Below are positions 25,828 through 34,943 of a stretch of 64,000 nucleotides of DNA, piece after piece. The position numbers and the translations under genes were made by a program. How positions within the stretch are numbered: the first letter of the stretch is position 1; every line of letters begins with the position of its first letter. The stretch is from Pseudomonas viciae (GTDB taxonomy: Bacteria > Pseudomonadota > Gammaproteobacteria > Pseudomonadales > Pseudomonadaceae): the NCBI RefSeq assembly GCF_004786035.1, contig NZ_CP035088.1:1586001-1650000 (forward strand), read 5' to 3'. Under the pieces are notes generated by a model that saw only the letters and a list, made by a program, of their open reading frames with translations, had not been told where the DNA came from and did not search any database.

Positions 25828-27987
25828 TTATTGTGCTGGCGTGTTACGCAACCTCAAGGCATTGAACACCACCGATGCCGAACTCACGCTCATGGCGATG
25901 GCGGCAATCATGGGCGAGAGCAAGTGACCGGTCAGGGGGTACAGCAGGCCTGCTGCCAACGGAATACCCATCGAGTTATAGAGGAAGGCAAAGCCGAGGT
26001 TTTGGCGCATGTTCCTGACGGTTGCCACCGAAAGGGTGCGGGCCCGCAAGATCCCCATCAAATCGCCTTTTACCAAGGTCAGTTGGGCGCTGTTCATTGC
26101 GACATCAGTGCCTGTCCCCATTGCAATGCCTACGTTCGCCCGAGCCAGAGCGGGTGCGTCGTTTATCCCGTCACCCGCCATCGCGACCTGGCGGCCATCG
26201 CGTTGCAGGTCTGCCACCAGGCGCTCCTTGTCCTCGGGTTTGACTTCGCCATGGACCTCTTCAATGCCCATCTCCCTGGCCACGGCGCGTGCGGTGGTGA
26301 GGCCGTCGCCGGTGGCCATGATGATTTTTATGTCGTGAGCCTTGAGCCGGTTGACCGCTTCCCTGGAGGTCGGCTTGACCGGGTCCGAGACGGCCAGCAG
26401 CCCGGCCAGCACGCCGTCGACCGCCATGTAGATAATGCTGATGCCTTGGGCGCGTAGTTGTTCGGCCTGTTGTTGCAATGGGCTGACGCTGATACTGGCG
26501 GCGTCCATCAGGGCGGTATTGCCCAAGTGGACCTGCTTGCCGTCCACCAGGCCACTGACACCGATGCCACTGGCGGATTCAAATGAAGCAGGCTTGATCA
26601 GTTCAAGGTGCTCGGATCGTGCGTGATCGACGATGGCGTGGGCCAGGGGATGCTCGCTGCCCTGGTCGAGGCTGGCGGCCAACAGCAGCACCTGGCGGTC
26701 GTCGAAGCCCTGGGTGGCCTTCACGCTGTGAAAAGCTGGGCGCCCTTCGGTCAGGGTGCCGGTCTTGTCGACGATCAGCGTGTCGATCCTGCATAAGTTT
26801 TCGATGGCGCTGGCGTCCCGGAAAAGCACGCCCAGGCTGGCAGCCTTGCCGGTGGACACCATGATCGACATGGGTGTTGCGAGCCCCAATGCGCAGGGGC
26901 AGGCAATGATCAGCACGGCGACGGCATTGATCAGCCCGAAGACCCAGCCAGGTTCGGGCCCCAACAACCCCCAGCCGAAAAAGGTCAGTACGGCGATGGC
27001 AATCACGCCCATGACGAAATAACCAGCGATCACATCGGCCATGCGTTGCATCGGTGCTTTCGAGCGCTGGGCCCGGGCGACCATCTGAACAATTTGTGCC
27101 AGGACAGTCTCGGCGCCGACCTTCTGCGCCGTCATCACCAAGCTGCCGTGGGTGTTGATCGTGGCACCGATCAGGTTGTCCCCGGCGCGTTTGATCACTG
27201 GAACCGGCTCGCCGGTGAGCATCGACTCGTCAACGGCACTTTCCCCTTCGAGCACCGTACCATCGACCGGGACCTTCTCGCCGGGCCTGATCCTCAGGTG
27301 GTCACCCCGATGGACGTGGCTCAGGGGGATGTCTTGTTCCTGGCCATCGGCATTGATTCGGCGCGCGGTTTTGGGTGACAGCCCCAGCAGCGACTTGATG
27401 GCGGCCGACGTCTGCGAGCGAGCCTTGAGCTCCAGCATCTGCCCCAGCAACGTGAGGGAGATGATCACCGCGGCGGCTTCAAAGTAGACGCCGATGCGTC
27501 CCTCTTGCATGAACGTGGCGGGAAATCCCTCAGGCCAAAACGTGGCTGCGACACTGTAGAGATAGGCCGCCGCGGTACCCAGGCCAATCAGGGTCCACAT
27601 GTTCGGGCTACGCTGGCGAACAGAGGCCATACCCCGCACAAAAAACGGCCAGCCTGCCCACAGGACCACTGGCGTGGCCAGAAAAAACTCGACGAGATTT
27701 TGCGTGACGCCGTGAAACAGCGACAGGGCGTGCCCCGCCATGGCGAGCACAGTGACGATCACCGTCAACGGCAGGGACCACCAGAAGCGGCGGGTGAAGC
27801 CCTTGAGTTCTGGATTGTCCTCTTCTTCCAGCGCGGGCATCACAGGCTCCAGCGTCATGCCACACTTGGGGCAGGTGCCGGGGCTGGATTGGCGTATTTC
27901 CGGGTGCATGGGGCAGGTGTATTCAGTCGCCATGTCGCCGCTGAGCACTGAAGCACTGTGGTGAAGGTGCACGGGAGTGTCGGACAT
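25828..27987 (-). CDS. copA: Copper-exporting P1B-type ATPase
   Basis: A 719-residue heavy-metal ATPase. An N-terminal heavy-metal-binding domain (residues about 22-48, YTCPMHPE...CPKCGM) replaces the usual HMA domains. Eight membrane segments, the CPC motif in [14 protein letters not shown], the phosphorylation site DKTGTLTEG and the [12 protein letters not shown] hinge are all present. The class exports Cu(I) or, in SilP-like members, Ag(I). The ATG at 27987 was chosen because it begins 2 bp after the DUF2933 stop and precedes the metal-binding domain. Confidence 0.93.
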   Translation of the reverse strand: MSDTPVHLHHSASVLSGDMATEYTCPMHPEIRQSSPGTCPKCGMTLEPVMPALEEEDNPELKGFTRRFWWSLPLTVIVTVLAMAGHALSLFHGVTQNLVEFFLATPVVLWAGWPFFVRGMASVRQRSPNMWTLIGLGTAAAYLYSVAATFWPEGFPATFMQEGRIGVYFEAAAVIISLTLLGQMLELKARSQTSAAIKSLLGLSPKTARRINADGQEQDIPLSHVHRGDHLRIRPGEKVPVDGTVLEGESAVDESMLTGEPVPVIKRAGDNLIGATINTHGSLVMTAQKVGAETVLAQIVQMVARAQRSKAPMQRMADVIAGYFVMGVIAIAVLTFFGWGLLGPEPGWVFGLINAVAVLIIACPCALGLATPMSIMVSTGKAASLGVLFRDASAIENLCRIDTLIVDKTGTLTEGRPAFHSVKATQGFDDRQVLLLAASLDQGSEHPLAHAIVDHARSEHLELIKPASFESASGIGVSGLVDGKQVHLGNTALMDAASISVSPLQQQAEQLRAQGISIIYMAVDGVLAGLLAVSDPVKPTSREAVNRLKAHDIKIIMATGDGLTTARAVAREMGIEEVHGEVKPEDKERLVADLQRDGRQVAMAGDGINDAPALARANVGIAMGTGTDVAMNSAQLTLVKGDLMGILRARTLSVATVRNMRQNLGFAFLYNSMGIPLAAGLLYPLTGHLLSPMIAAIAMSVSSASVVFNALRLRNTPAQ

Positions 27988-27989
27988 GG

Positions 27990-28253
27990 TCAGGGGCCTT
28001 CCTGATCCCTGCGGTTTACGGGTGATTCGCCATGTCGTCCATGACCGCCATGGCCATGGCCGTGCCCGTGTCCGAAGACATGCATCAAGGGACACATCAG
28101 GAGAATCAGGTACGGCCAATTCCCCGCGATGTGGCTGAAGTGTTCTCGCGCCAGATAGAAGAGGCCGATGGCCAACAACATGATCAATACAATGCCGGTC
28201 TTGTTCCGCCAGAAGGGCGTTGTGCCAGCAGATGGGGGTTGATGAGTGTTCAT
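27990..28253 (-). CDS. DUF2933 small membrane protein
   Basis: An 87-residue protein with two hydrophobic helices (about residues 18-36 and 44-60) and a histidine/glycine-rich tail ([15 protein letters not shown]) that could bind metal. DUF2933 genes are often next to copper resistance genes. GAAGGAG precedes its ATG. Its stop lies 2 bp before the ATPase start, so the two are cotranscribed and probably coupled. Confidence 0.85.
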   Translation of the reverse strand: MNTHQPPSAGTTPFWRNKTGIVLIMLLAIGLFYLAREHFSHIAGNWPYLILLMCPLMHVFGHGHGHGHGGHGRHGESPVNRRDQEGP

Positions 28254-28556
28254 GGTGTCGCTCCTTCAGGCCGGGCGCGCCGCCACCCATAGCCACAGCA
28301 TAGGCAGGGCGTGCTTTGGCAGATTGATATTCATCAACCTTGGCTTACTTCGCCTGTAAATGAGGGAAGTAACGGGCATGCTAAAGGTGCGGAGCTGTCA
28401 GCGACCTGACGGGGACATTGCAGATTTGTCAGCGGGTTCCCATGAAAGCGGCTTAGGCAGCCGCTGCACAGTGGAGTAGGCCACTTGTGGCGAGGGATTT
28501 TACCTGTGGCGCAAAACGTTGCTGCGGAAGATAAAACCGCTCGCCGCAATGGCTGA
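28254..28556. other. Upstream region of the copper operon
   Basis: About 303 bp between the DUF2933 gene and yajD. It holds the copper operon promoter. TTAC-TTCGCCT-GTAA (28345-28359) is an imperfect inverted repeat that could be a metal-regulator site, but it is not a clear CueR or CopR box. Confidence 0.35.
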
Positions 28557-28931
28557 CTATTCGTCTTTCTTCATCAACCCGGCCAGCGCGGCGAAGGGGT
28601 TGTGGGTCGCCTTGGCGATTTTCGGGGTGCTCAGGGAGCCGTCGCCGAAGTATTGCTGGTCGGTGTAGCGCGAGTGTTCGTTGTCGTGGCAGTACAGGCA
28701 CAGCAGTTCCCAGTTGGAACCGTCCTGCGGGTTGTTGTCGTGGTTGTGGTCGCGGTGGTGAACGGTCAGTTCGCTCAGGCGCTTGCCGGAGAACTCACGG
28801 GCACAGCGGCCGCAGACGTGGGGGTACATTTTCAGGGCTTTGTCGCGGTAGCCCATGTCCCGATCACGCTGGGCGTCGGCGAGGATGCGGTCCAGCTTGG
28901 CGGTGTTGGACGGTGGCGTTGACGAACTCAT
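28557..28931 (-). CDS. YajD family HNH nuclease
   Basis: A 124-residue HNH-fold protein. Cysteine pairs CGRC and CLYCHDNEH form the structural zinc site, and VHHRDHNHDNNPQDG is the HNH core. The sequence matches YajD, a small conserved nuclease-like protein with unknown substrate. It is complete and shows no link to a mobile element. Confidence 0.88.
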   Translation of the reverse strand: MSSSTPPSNTAKLDRILADAQRDRDMGYRDKALKMYPHVCGRCAREFSGKRLSELTVHHRDHNHDNNPQDGSNWELLCLYCHDNEHSRYTDQQYFGDGSLSTPKIAKATHNPFAALAGLMKKDE

Positions 28932-28979
28932 GGGTTCACCTTTGTAAAAAAGACTGATGACGGTTGAACAGAGTTTAGC

Positions 28980-29666
28980 TCAGCCCTTGAGCTTCTCGGC
29001 AATCCAGATGGTGTGGCGGGTGCCTTTGTTGCCATGGGCGAACACTTGCACTTCTTCGGCCTTGAAACCGGCCTTTTTCAATTTGTCGGAAAACTGCCGG
29101 TCAGCGCTGGCCGACCACACCGCCAGCACGCCCTTGGGCCGCAGGGCCTTGGCGCAGGCAGCCAGGCCACCGGTCGAATACAACCAACTGTTGGCTTTCT
29201 GGGTCAGGCCTTCAGGGCCATTGTCGACGTCCAGCATGATCGCGTCGAAACCCTGGGGCTCGGCTTGCAGTACCTTGGCCACGTCCTCCATGCGGATCAC
29301 CGTTCGCGGGTCCGACAGCGGCCGTCCGGCCTTTTCACCGAGGGGGCCGCGGTTCCACTCCACCACGCCGGGTACCAGTTCGGCCACCACCACCTCGGCG
29401 TTCTTGCCCAGGTGCTTGAGGGCCGAAGCGAGGGTAAACCCCATGCCCAGGCCACCGATCAGCACGCGCGAGCCAGGGCGACCGGCAACCTTGCGGCAGG
29501 GAATCTCTGCCAGCGCATCTTCGGAGCCGTGCATGCGGGTGTTCATCAACTGCCCGCCGTCACCGCCCTGGATCTTGATGACGAAGTCTTCGCCGTACTC
29601 GAACAGGCACAAGGCACCGCCGTTGTCAGGGATGGGAGTGGTGTCGAGCAGAACGAAACGTTTCAT
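28980..29666 (-). CDS. Spermidine synthase-like methyltransferase-fold protein
   Basis: A 228-residue Rossmann-fold protein. VLIGGLGMGFTLASAL is the nucleotide-binding loop, and FDAIMLDVDNGPEGL is the acidic strand. It resembles the SpeE-like group without the full polyamine-binding set, so a methyltransferase or orphan aminopropyl transferase role is possible. The N-terminus MKRFVLLDTTPIPD is typical for this family. Confidence 0.75.
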   Translation of the reverse strand: MKRFVLLDTTPIPDNGGALCLFEYGEDFVIKIQGGDGGQLMNTRMHGSEDALAEIPCRKVAGRPGSRVLIGGLGMGFTLASALKHLGKNAEVVVAELVPGVVEWNRGPLGEKAGRPLSDPRTVIRMEDVAKVLQAEPQGFDAIMLDVDNGPEGLTQKANSWLYSTGGLAACAKALRPKGVLAVWSASADRQFSDKLKKAGFKAEEVQVFAHGNKGTRHTIWIAEKLKG

Positions 29667-29741
29667 GTAAGTCTCATGAGGGAGGGCAAACCGGCGCGGT
29701 AAGGACTAGCCTGAAGGTAGACAATAGCCACGGAGCCATTG

Positions 29742-30029
29742 ATGAAGAGCACCATTCTAACGGCCATTGCCTTGGCGGCGCTCTCGATAAGTTGGGTGCA
29801 GGCCCAGCAACCGACGATTCCAGTAACCCCGGCGACCATTCCCGGCTCGCCCGGCACTGCCACCCCGATGCCGTACCCACCGGTCACGCCCAACGGCATA
29901 CCCAAGCCAGGGTCTGGAAGTAACGGGCCGCCGCTGCTGCCGCCGATCGAAATGCCCAAGCCGCCCAAGGATCAGCCAATACCGGGCATGGAGCCGAAAC
30001 CGCCGAAGGCCAAGTCGCCGGGTGGGTAG
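29742..30029 (+). CDS. Small proline-rich exported protein
   Basis: A 95-residue protein with a signal peptide (cleavage probably after AQA, residue 21) followed by a Pro/Gly-rich unstructured mature part. That part includes repeated PxPP/KPP segments such as PPLLPPIEMPKPPKD. CGGAG precedes the ATG at 29742. No domain is recognised. It may be a periplasmic or surface linker-type protein. Confidence 0.6.
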   Translation: MKSTILTAIALAALSISWVQAQQPTIPVTPATIPGSPGTATPMPYPPVTPNGIPKPGSGSNGPPLLPPIEMPKPPKDQPIPGMEPKPPKAKSPGG

Positions 30030-30082
30030 GCTTGATACGTGTCACTTAACTTCCAGCATGACGAAATCCTGTGGGGGCGCGG

Positions 30083-30556
30083 TTAAACCTGCTGCGAGAG
30101 CAACTGCCCATCGGCCATGCGCAGACGCTTGGACAGCGAGACCGCGAGGGCGCGGATGATTTTGGCGGCGATCTTCGGGGCGTCGTTGAGCATTTTTTCC
30201 AGGGAGTCCTTGCCCAGGTTCAGCAATTGGCAATCACTGGCGGCGATGCAACTGGCCGAGCGTCGCTCGCCATCGAGCACGGCCATTTCGCCGAATGCAC
30301 GGCCACTGCGCAGCGTAGCGATGGTCACGGGTTGACCGTCGGGGCCGGTTTTCTGCACGGCCACTTGTCCGGTGTGGATGATGCACATGAAGCTGCCGGC
30401 ATCGCCCTCGCGAAAAATCGCTTCGCCCTCGGCGATGGCGCTGATGCTGAAGTAGCCCGACGCAGCGGCGAAGTCGACAGGCAGCAATTGGTCGAACAGA
30501 CCGCAGTCCATCAACCAGTCGCGGATTTCTTTGTTCAGTAAGGTCGGTTCTGACAT
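30083..30556 (-). CDS. Cyclic nucleotide-binding domain protein
   Basis: A 157-residue protein with a single cNMP-binding domain. The phosphate-binding cassette reads AFGEMAVLDGERRSASC, keeping the Gly-Glu and Arg that hold cAMP/cGMP. No output domain is present: the residues after the cassette form helices only (IIRALAVSLSKRLR). It may act as a small cNMP sensor for a partner protein; the partner is unknown. Confidence 0.85.
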   Translation of the reverse strand: MSEPTLLNKEIRDWLMDCGLFDQLLPVDFAAASGYFSISAIAEGEAIFREGDAGSFMCIIHTGQVAVQKTGPDGQPVTIATLRSGRAFGEMAVLDGERRSASCIAASDCQLLNLGKDSLEKMLNDAPKIAAKIIRALAVSLSKRLRMADGQLLSQQV

Positions 30557-30633
30557 GTCGTCACGGTCTTTTTCTTGTGTCTGTTGCGGGTTCGGGTTGG
30601 CCTGGGTGTAAGACGATACCTGGGACCGGTTCT

Positions 30634-30739
30634 TGTGGGAGCAAGGCTTGCCCGCGATACAGGCGACTCGGTCTGTCTGTCAGATCAAGCTGATGTCATC
30701 GCGGGCAAGCCTTGCTCCCACAAAGGCTCGCTCCCACAT
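30634..30739. repeat. REP array (inverted pair plus a partial copy)
   Basis: GTGGGAGCAAGGCTTGCCCGCG and its mirror lie around a 45-bp spacer, followed by a partial third arm (GGCTCGCTCCCAC). The array lies between the cNMP-domain gene and ptrB. Confidence 0.85.
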
Positions 30740-30802
30740 TGGATTTTGGTTGTCTCAGAGCCTTGCGCATGGAGCTAAGACCCAGCGATCCGATGGAGTT
30801 CC

Positions 30803-32857
30803 TCAACCCAACCCCAAAACCTTCAAAACAAATGCATATTCGAGCGCTACGTCACGCAATCCCTGGTAACGCCCGCTCATTCCGCCGTGGCCGGCGCCCA
30901 GTTCGGTCTTGAGCAACAGCGGGTTGTCATCGGTCTTGGTGGCGCGCAATTTCGCCACCCACTTGGCCGCTTCCCAATACTGCACGCGGCTGTCGTTGTA
31001 GCCGGCGATCACCAGCAGCGCCGGGTATGCCTGGGCACTGACGTTTTCGTACGGCGCGTAGGCCCGGATCCGATCATAAACCTGCGGTTCTTGCGGGTTG
31101 CCCCATTCGTCGTATTCGGTGATGGTCAATGGCAGGTCCGGGTCGAGCATGGTGTTGAGCACATCGACGAACGGCACTTCGGCAATCGCGACTTTGAACA
31201 GCTCCGGGCGTTGATTGAGCACCGCGCCGATCAGCAGGCCACCGGCACTGCCGCCGCTGATCGCCAGTTGCTCGGCGGTGGTGAAACCGTTGGCGATCAA
31301 ATGCTCGGCGCAGGCAATGAAATCGCTGAACGTGTTGTGCTTGTGCTCCTGTTTGCCGGCGCGGTACCAGGCTTCCCCCAGCTCACCGCCGCCACGCACG
31401 TGGGCAATGGCGAACGCCACGCCACGGTCGAGCAGGCTCAGCCGCGAATGGGAAAACCACGGGTCGAGGCTTTCGCCATAGGCGCCATAACCGTACAAGT
31501 ACAGCGGCACCGGTTGGCCGAGGGCTTCGCGCTTGACCACCAGGCTGATGGGCACTTGGGTGCCATCCGGTGCTGTCGCCCAAAGCCGCTGGCTGACGTA
31601 GGCATCGGCGTCGAATGGGCCCAGTACCGGGGTTTGCTTGAGGACGACCTGTTCGCCGCTGGCCAGGTCCAGTTGGCGGATTTGTGCCGGGCGGTTCAGG
31701 GCTTCGTAGCGCAGGCGAATCCGGGTACTGACAAACTCCAGGCTGTTCTGCACATGCAGGCTGTAGGCCGCATCCGGCAATTGCACGCGATACGCCGGCA
31801 AATCCTGTGGGTGCACTTCGATGATCGGCAGGCCGCCTTCACGCAGGCTCAGGGTCATGGCGCTTGCGTTCAAGCTCAGGCCGTCGATCATCACCGTGTC
31901 GCTGTGGGGGATCAGGTTCTGCCAGTCGGCTTCGGTCGGTGCCACGCCTGTGTCGGCGGCCTGGTACAAGGCAAAGTTGATCCCGTCGCGGTTACTGCGG
32001 ATCAGCCAGGTCCATTGGCCGTCGAGCAGGCCGTGGTCGACGTCGTATTCATGGTTTTCCTGGCGTGGCGCCAGGCAGGTGAAGGGCTGCTGCGGCTGTG
32101 TGGCGTCGAGCACCCAGACTTCACTGGTGGTCTTGCTACCCAGGGACAGGATCAACTGCCGCTCGGAGCTGGAACGGTAGCAGTGCAGGAAGAAGCGCCC
32201 GTCCGGCTCATGGAACACTTCTTCGGCGGCGGTGCCATCCAGGCGATAGCGCCAGAGTTTGTGAGGGCGATGGGTCTCGTCCAGTTCGCCGAAAAACAGC
32301 GTCAGGCTGTCGTTGGCCCAGGTCATGCTGCCGTCGCACTGTTCAAAGGACAGTTCGCTGACCTTGTCGTTGGACAATTCCTTCACGAACAGGGTGTAAA
32401 TCTCATCGCCCGTGGTGTCCAGGCTGTAGGCCAGGCGCTGGTGGTCGGGGCTGATGCTGAAGGCGCCGAGGGAAAAGAATCCGCCTTCGGCCAATGCGTT
32501 GGGGTCCAGCAGCAGTTGTTCGCGGCTCTCATCCACGCTCAGGCTGTCGTCGGCCGGACGCGGGCAGCGGTAATGGCGCGGGTATTCATCCCCAGCGGTG
32601 GTGCGGGTGTAATACAGGTACGGACCCCAGGGCGAGGGCAGGGACAGGTCGGTCTCGAGGATCCGGCCCTTGATCTCCTGGAACAGGGCTTCGCGCAGTT
32701 TGGCCTGGTCGGCGAGTTGCGCCTCTTGATAGCTGTTTTCCGCCTTGAGGTAATCGAGCACGGCGTCGGTGTCGCGTTCCTGCAGCCAGGCGTACGGGTC
32801 AACACCGGCGTCCCTGTGGGCAATCGGGGCGTTGGAAACGTGGGCAGATAGGGACAT
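30803..32857 (-). CDS. ptrB: Oligopeptidase B (S9A serine peptidase)
   Basis: A 684-residue cytosolic prolyl-oligopeptidase-fold enzyme that cleaves short peptides after basic residues. The beta-propeller occupies the N-terminal two-thirds. The catalytic triad lies in the alpha/beta-hydrolase domain: Ser in AISGGSAGGLL, Asp in AGYNDSRVQ and His in GAGHGGMSGRYQ. Its length matches E. coli PtrB. Confidence 0.95.
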   Translation of the reverse strand: MSLSAHVSNAPIAHRDAGVDPYAWLQERDTDAVLDYLKAENSYQEAQLADQAKLREALFQEIKGRILETDLSLPSPWGPYLYYTRTTAGDEYPRHYRCPRPADDSLSVDESREQLLLDPNALAEGGFFSLGAFSISPDHQRLAYSLDTTGDEIYTLFVKELSNDKVSELSFEQCDGSMTWANDSLTLFFGELDETHRPHKLWRYRLDGTAAEEVFHEPDGRFFLHCYRSSSERQLILSLGSKTTSEVWVLDATQPQQPFTCLAPRQENHEYDVDHGLLDGQWTWLIRSNRDGINFALYQAADTGVAPTEADWQNLIPHSDTVMIDGLSLNASAMTLSLREGGLPIIEVHPQDLPAYRVQLPDAAYSLHVQNSLEFVSTRIRLRYEALNRPAQIRQLDLASGEQVVLKQTPVLGPFDADAYVSQRLWATAPDGTQVPISLVVKREALGQPVPLYLYGYGAYGESLDPWFSHSRLSLLDRGVAFAIAHVRGGGELGEAWYRAGKQEHKHNTFSDFIACAEHLIANGFTTAEQLAISGGSAGGLLIGAVLNQRPELFKVAIAEVPFVDVLNTMLDPDLPLTITEYDEWGNPQEPQVYDRIRAYAPYENVSAQAYPALLVIAGYNDSRVQYWEAAKWVAKLRATKTDDNPLLLKTELGAGHGGMSGRYQGLRDVALEYAFVLKVLGLG

Positions 32858-32955
32858 GAAAGACTCTCAAACGATGTACGAAAAGCTCGGCAGACGCCGG
32901 GGCAGCCTGATGAGCGAAAAGCCGTTACTATAAGCGCCTACTTGCTTGCCTTGCC

Positions 32956-33453
32956 ATGGACACCATGACCGAGAACGACTATCTGATTGCCTGGGGCCTT
33001 TATGCCTTCGCTGCCCTGGGCTGCCTGTTGGTATGGATGCGCATGACCCGCTGGATGTGGCGCTGGTTTCGCGAGCCGTTGCGGCTGCTGATGGCGGTGC
33101 TGCTGTTCAGTCCCACCGTCGTTGATCCGGTGAAGGAAAAAATCGCCCCGGCGCTGGCCATTGTGGCCCTGGACGTGCTGTTCAAGGTCGGTAACAACGT
33201 CTGGCGGGCAGCGTCCGATCTGCTCATGTACGGCATGATCGCTTTCGGCCTCTATTTGATTTTTGTGTTGATCCGCTTCCCCATCGAGCGTGCATCCAAC
33301 GCTCGCAAGGAACGGGCCGCCGCCGCAAAAGCCGCCGCCGCGGCCGATGAGCCTGAGGATGAGCCGCCGTTCGGCGTGGCCGGTGATGACCGTTACGGTC
33401 GCCCGCCAGTGCCGAGCAACCCGCAGCGTTCGCGTATCGAACCGCGTCTGTAA
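32956..33453 (+). CDS. Conserved small membrane protein
   Basis: A 165-residue protein with three hydrophobic helices (about residues 8-25, 42-58 and 87-107) and a charged, alanine/glutamate-rich cytoplasmic tail (residues 115-165). I do not recognise the family beyond a conserved Pseudomonas hypothetical. The first ATG at 32956 is used; MTEN at 32965 is an alternative. It is followed after 32 bp by the amidotransferase gene on the same strand. Confidence 0.7.
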   Translation: MDTMTENDYLIAWGLYAFAALGCLLVWMRMTRWMWRWFREPLRLLMAVLLFSPTVVDPVKEKIAPALAIVALDVLFKVGNNVWRAASDLLMYGMIAFGLYLIFVLIRFPIERASNARKERAAAAKAAAAADEPEDEPPFGVAGDDRYGRPPVPSNPQRSRIEPRL

Positions 33454-33485
33454 CCAGGCCTGCCCTTTGAAGCGAGAGTTCGAGC

Positions 33486-34262
33486 ATGTGTGAGTTATTG
33501 GGCATGAGCGCCAATGTGCCGACCGACATCGTGTTCAGCTTCACCGGGCTGATGCAGCGCGGCGGCAAGACCGGGCCGCACCGGGACGGCTGGGGCATCG
33601 CGTTCTATGAGGGCCGTGGCCTGCGTCTGTTCCAGGACCCGGCCGCCAGCAGCGAGTCGGAAGTGGCGAACCTGGTGCAGCGCTATCCGATCAAGAGCGA
33701 AGTGGTCATCGGACACATCCGCCAGGCCAATGTCGGCAAGGTCTGCCTGTCCAACACGCACCCCTTCGTGCGTGAGTTGTGGGGCCGCAACTGGTGTTTT
33801 GCCCACAATGGTCAGCTCGCCGATTTCCAGCCAGGGGTCAGCTTCTACCGTCCGGTGGGCGACACCGACAGCGAAGCGGCGTTCTGTGATTTGCTCAACC
33901 GCGTGCGCCAGGCATTCCCGGAACCGGTGGAGGTGGAGCAACTGCTGCCGTCCTTGATCCAAGCTTGCGCCGAATACCGCAGCAAAGGCGTGTTCAACTG
34001 TTTGCTCAGTGATGGCGACTGGCTGTTCTGCTACTGCTCGACCAAACTGGCCCAGATCACCCGTCGCGCCCCATTCGGCCCGGCGCGGCTCAAGGATGTG
34101 GACGTGATTGTCGATTTCCAGGCCGAAACCACGCCCAACGACGTGGTCACGGTCATCGCCACCGAACCCTTGACCGAAAACGAAACCTGGACCCGCTACG
34201 AACCGGGCCAATGGAGCCTGTGGCGGCGCGGCGAATGCGTCAGCCACGGCCAGACCGAATAA
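33486..34262 (+). CDS. Class II glutamine amidotransferase (YafJ-like)
   Basis: A 258-residue Ntn-hydrolase protein. Cys2 (MCELLGMS) is the N-terminal nucleophile, and the glutaminase-type pocket includes HRDGWGIAFYEGRGL and RQANVGKVCLSNTHPF. The subfamily is close to YafJ and consists of the glutaminase domain alone, with no synthetase partner visible, so the acceptor is unknown. It overlaps no neighbour and is followed by a DUF2937 gene after 12 bp. Confidence 0.88.
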   Translation: MCELLGMSANVPTDIVFSFTGLMQRGGKTGPHRDGWGIAFYEGRGLRLFQDPAASSESEVANLVQRYPIKSEVVIGHIRQANVGKVCLSNTHPFVRELWGRNWCFAHNGQLADFQPGVSFYRPVGDTDSEAAFCDLLNRVRQAFPEPVEVEQLLPSLIQACAEYRSKGVFNCLLSDGDWLFCYCSTKLAQITRRAPFGPARLKDVDVIVDFQAETTPNDVVTVIATEPLTENETWTRYEPGQWSLWRRGECVSHGQTE

Positions 34263-34274
34263 GGACGTCACGTT

Positions 34275-34817
34275 ATGTTGCTCAGTTATCTACGGCTGGT
34301 GTTGTTCGCGGTGGGCCTGTTGGTTGGGGTCCAGGTGCCGGGTTTCATCAGTGATTACGCCAAGCGGGTCGAAGCGCATCTGATCGAGGCGCAGACCGGC
34401 CTGCAAGGTTTCCAGGGCACCGCCAACCAGTTCTTCAAGGGTGACATGCAGGCCCTGGTGGCCCATTACCGCGCCAGCGAAGACCCGATCTTTCGCAGTG
34501 ATGCCGACAGCCTGAACACCTTGCTCGTGCGCCAGCAGGCTCTGGACAAGCAATTCCAGGCAATGCAAGGCCCGTGGTACATCCGCTTGCTGCAAGTGGC
34601 GCTGGCCGCCGATCCGGACATTCGCAAGGAAACCTGGAACGGCTACAGCTACCAGATCCTGCTGACCCCCGAGGCGATGGTCTGGGGTATCAGCGGCGCC
34701 ATGCTGCTGTCGTTTGGCCTTGAATGCCTGTTCCGCCTGATCGACTGGGTGGTGCTGGGCGGCAAGCGCCTGCGGCAGAGCCGGCCGATCGAAGAGCGCG
34801 ACCTGCGCGGGCTGTGA
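34275..34817 (+). CDS. DUF2937 family membrane protein
   Basis: A 180-residue protein with one N-terminal hydrophobic segment (about residues 6-26), a helical middle domain and a C-terminal hydrophobic segment (about 130-150). This matches DUF2937. Function is unknown. Twelve bp from the amidotransferase gene, same strand. Confidence 0.75.
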   Translation: MLLSYLRLVLFAVGLLVGVQVPGFISDYAKRVEAHLIEAQTGLQGFQGTANQFFKGDMQALVAHYRASEDPIFRSDADSLNTLLVRQQALDKQFQAMQGPWYIRLLQVALAADPDIRKETWNGYSYQILLTPEAMVWGISGAMLLSFGLECLFRLIDWVVLGGKRLRQSRPIEERDLRGL

Positions 34818-34839
34818 CGCCGTTGGGCAAAAGGCTCTG

Positions 34840-34920
34840 GTGGCGAGGGAGCAAGCGCCCTCCCACAGGGGATCTCACGTGTGACGAAGATCCAGTGTGG
34901 GAGCGAGCCTGCTCGCGATG
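34840..34920. repeat. Mixed REP pair
   Basis: A GTGGCGAGGGAGC-type arm and a GTGGGAGCGAGC-type arm, around a 30-bp spacer, between convergent DUF2937 and VWA genes. The two arms belong to different REP subfamilies. Confidence 0.75.
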
Positions 34921-34943
34921 AGGTCCTGAAGGACGCCAGAAAC

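Noticed and set aside
28345..28359. CueR or CopR operator upstream of the copper genes
   Set aside because: The repeat TTAC...GTAA has short arms and does not match a known consensus well enough to call.
30887..32851. 654-codon plus-strand frame across ptrB
   Set aside because: Antisense shadow of the oligopeptidase B gene; its translation is compositionally biased without motifs.
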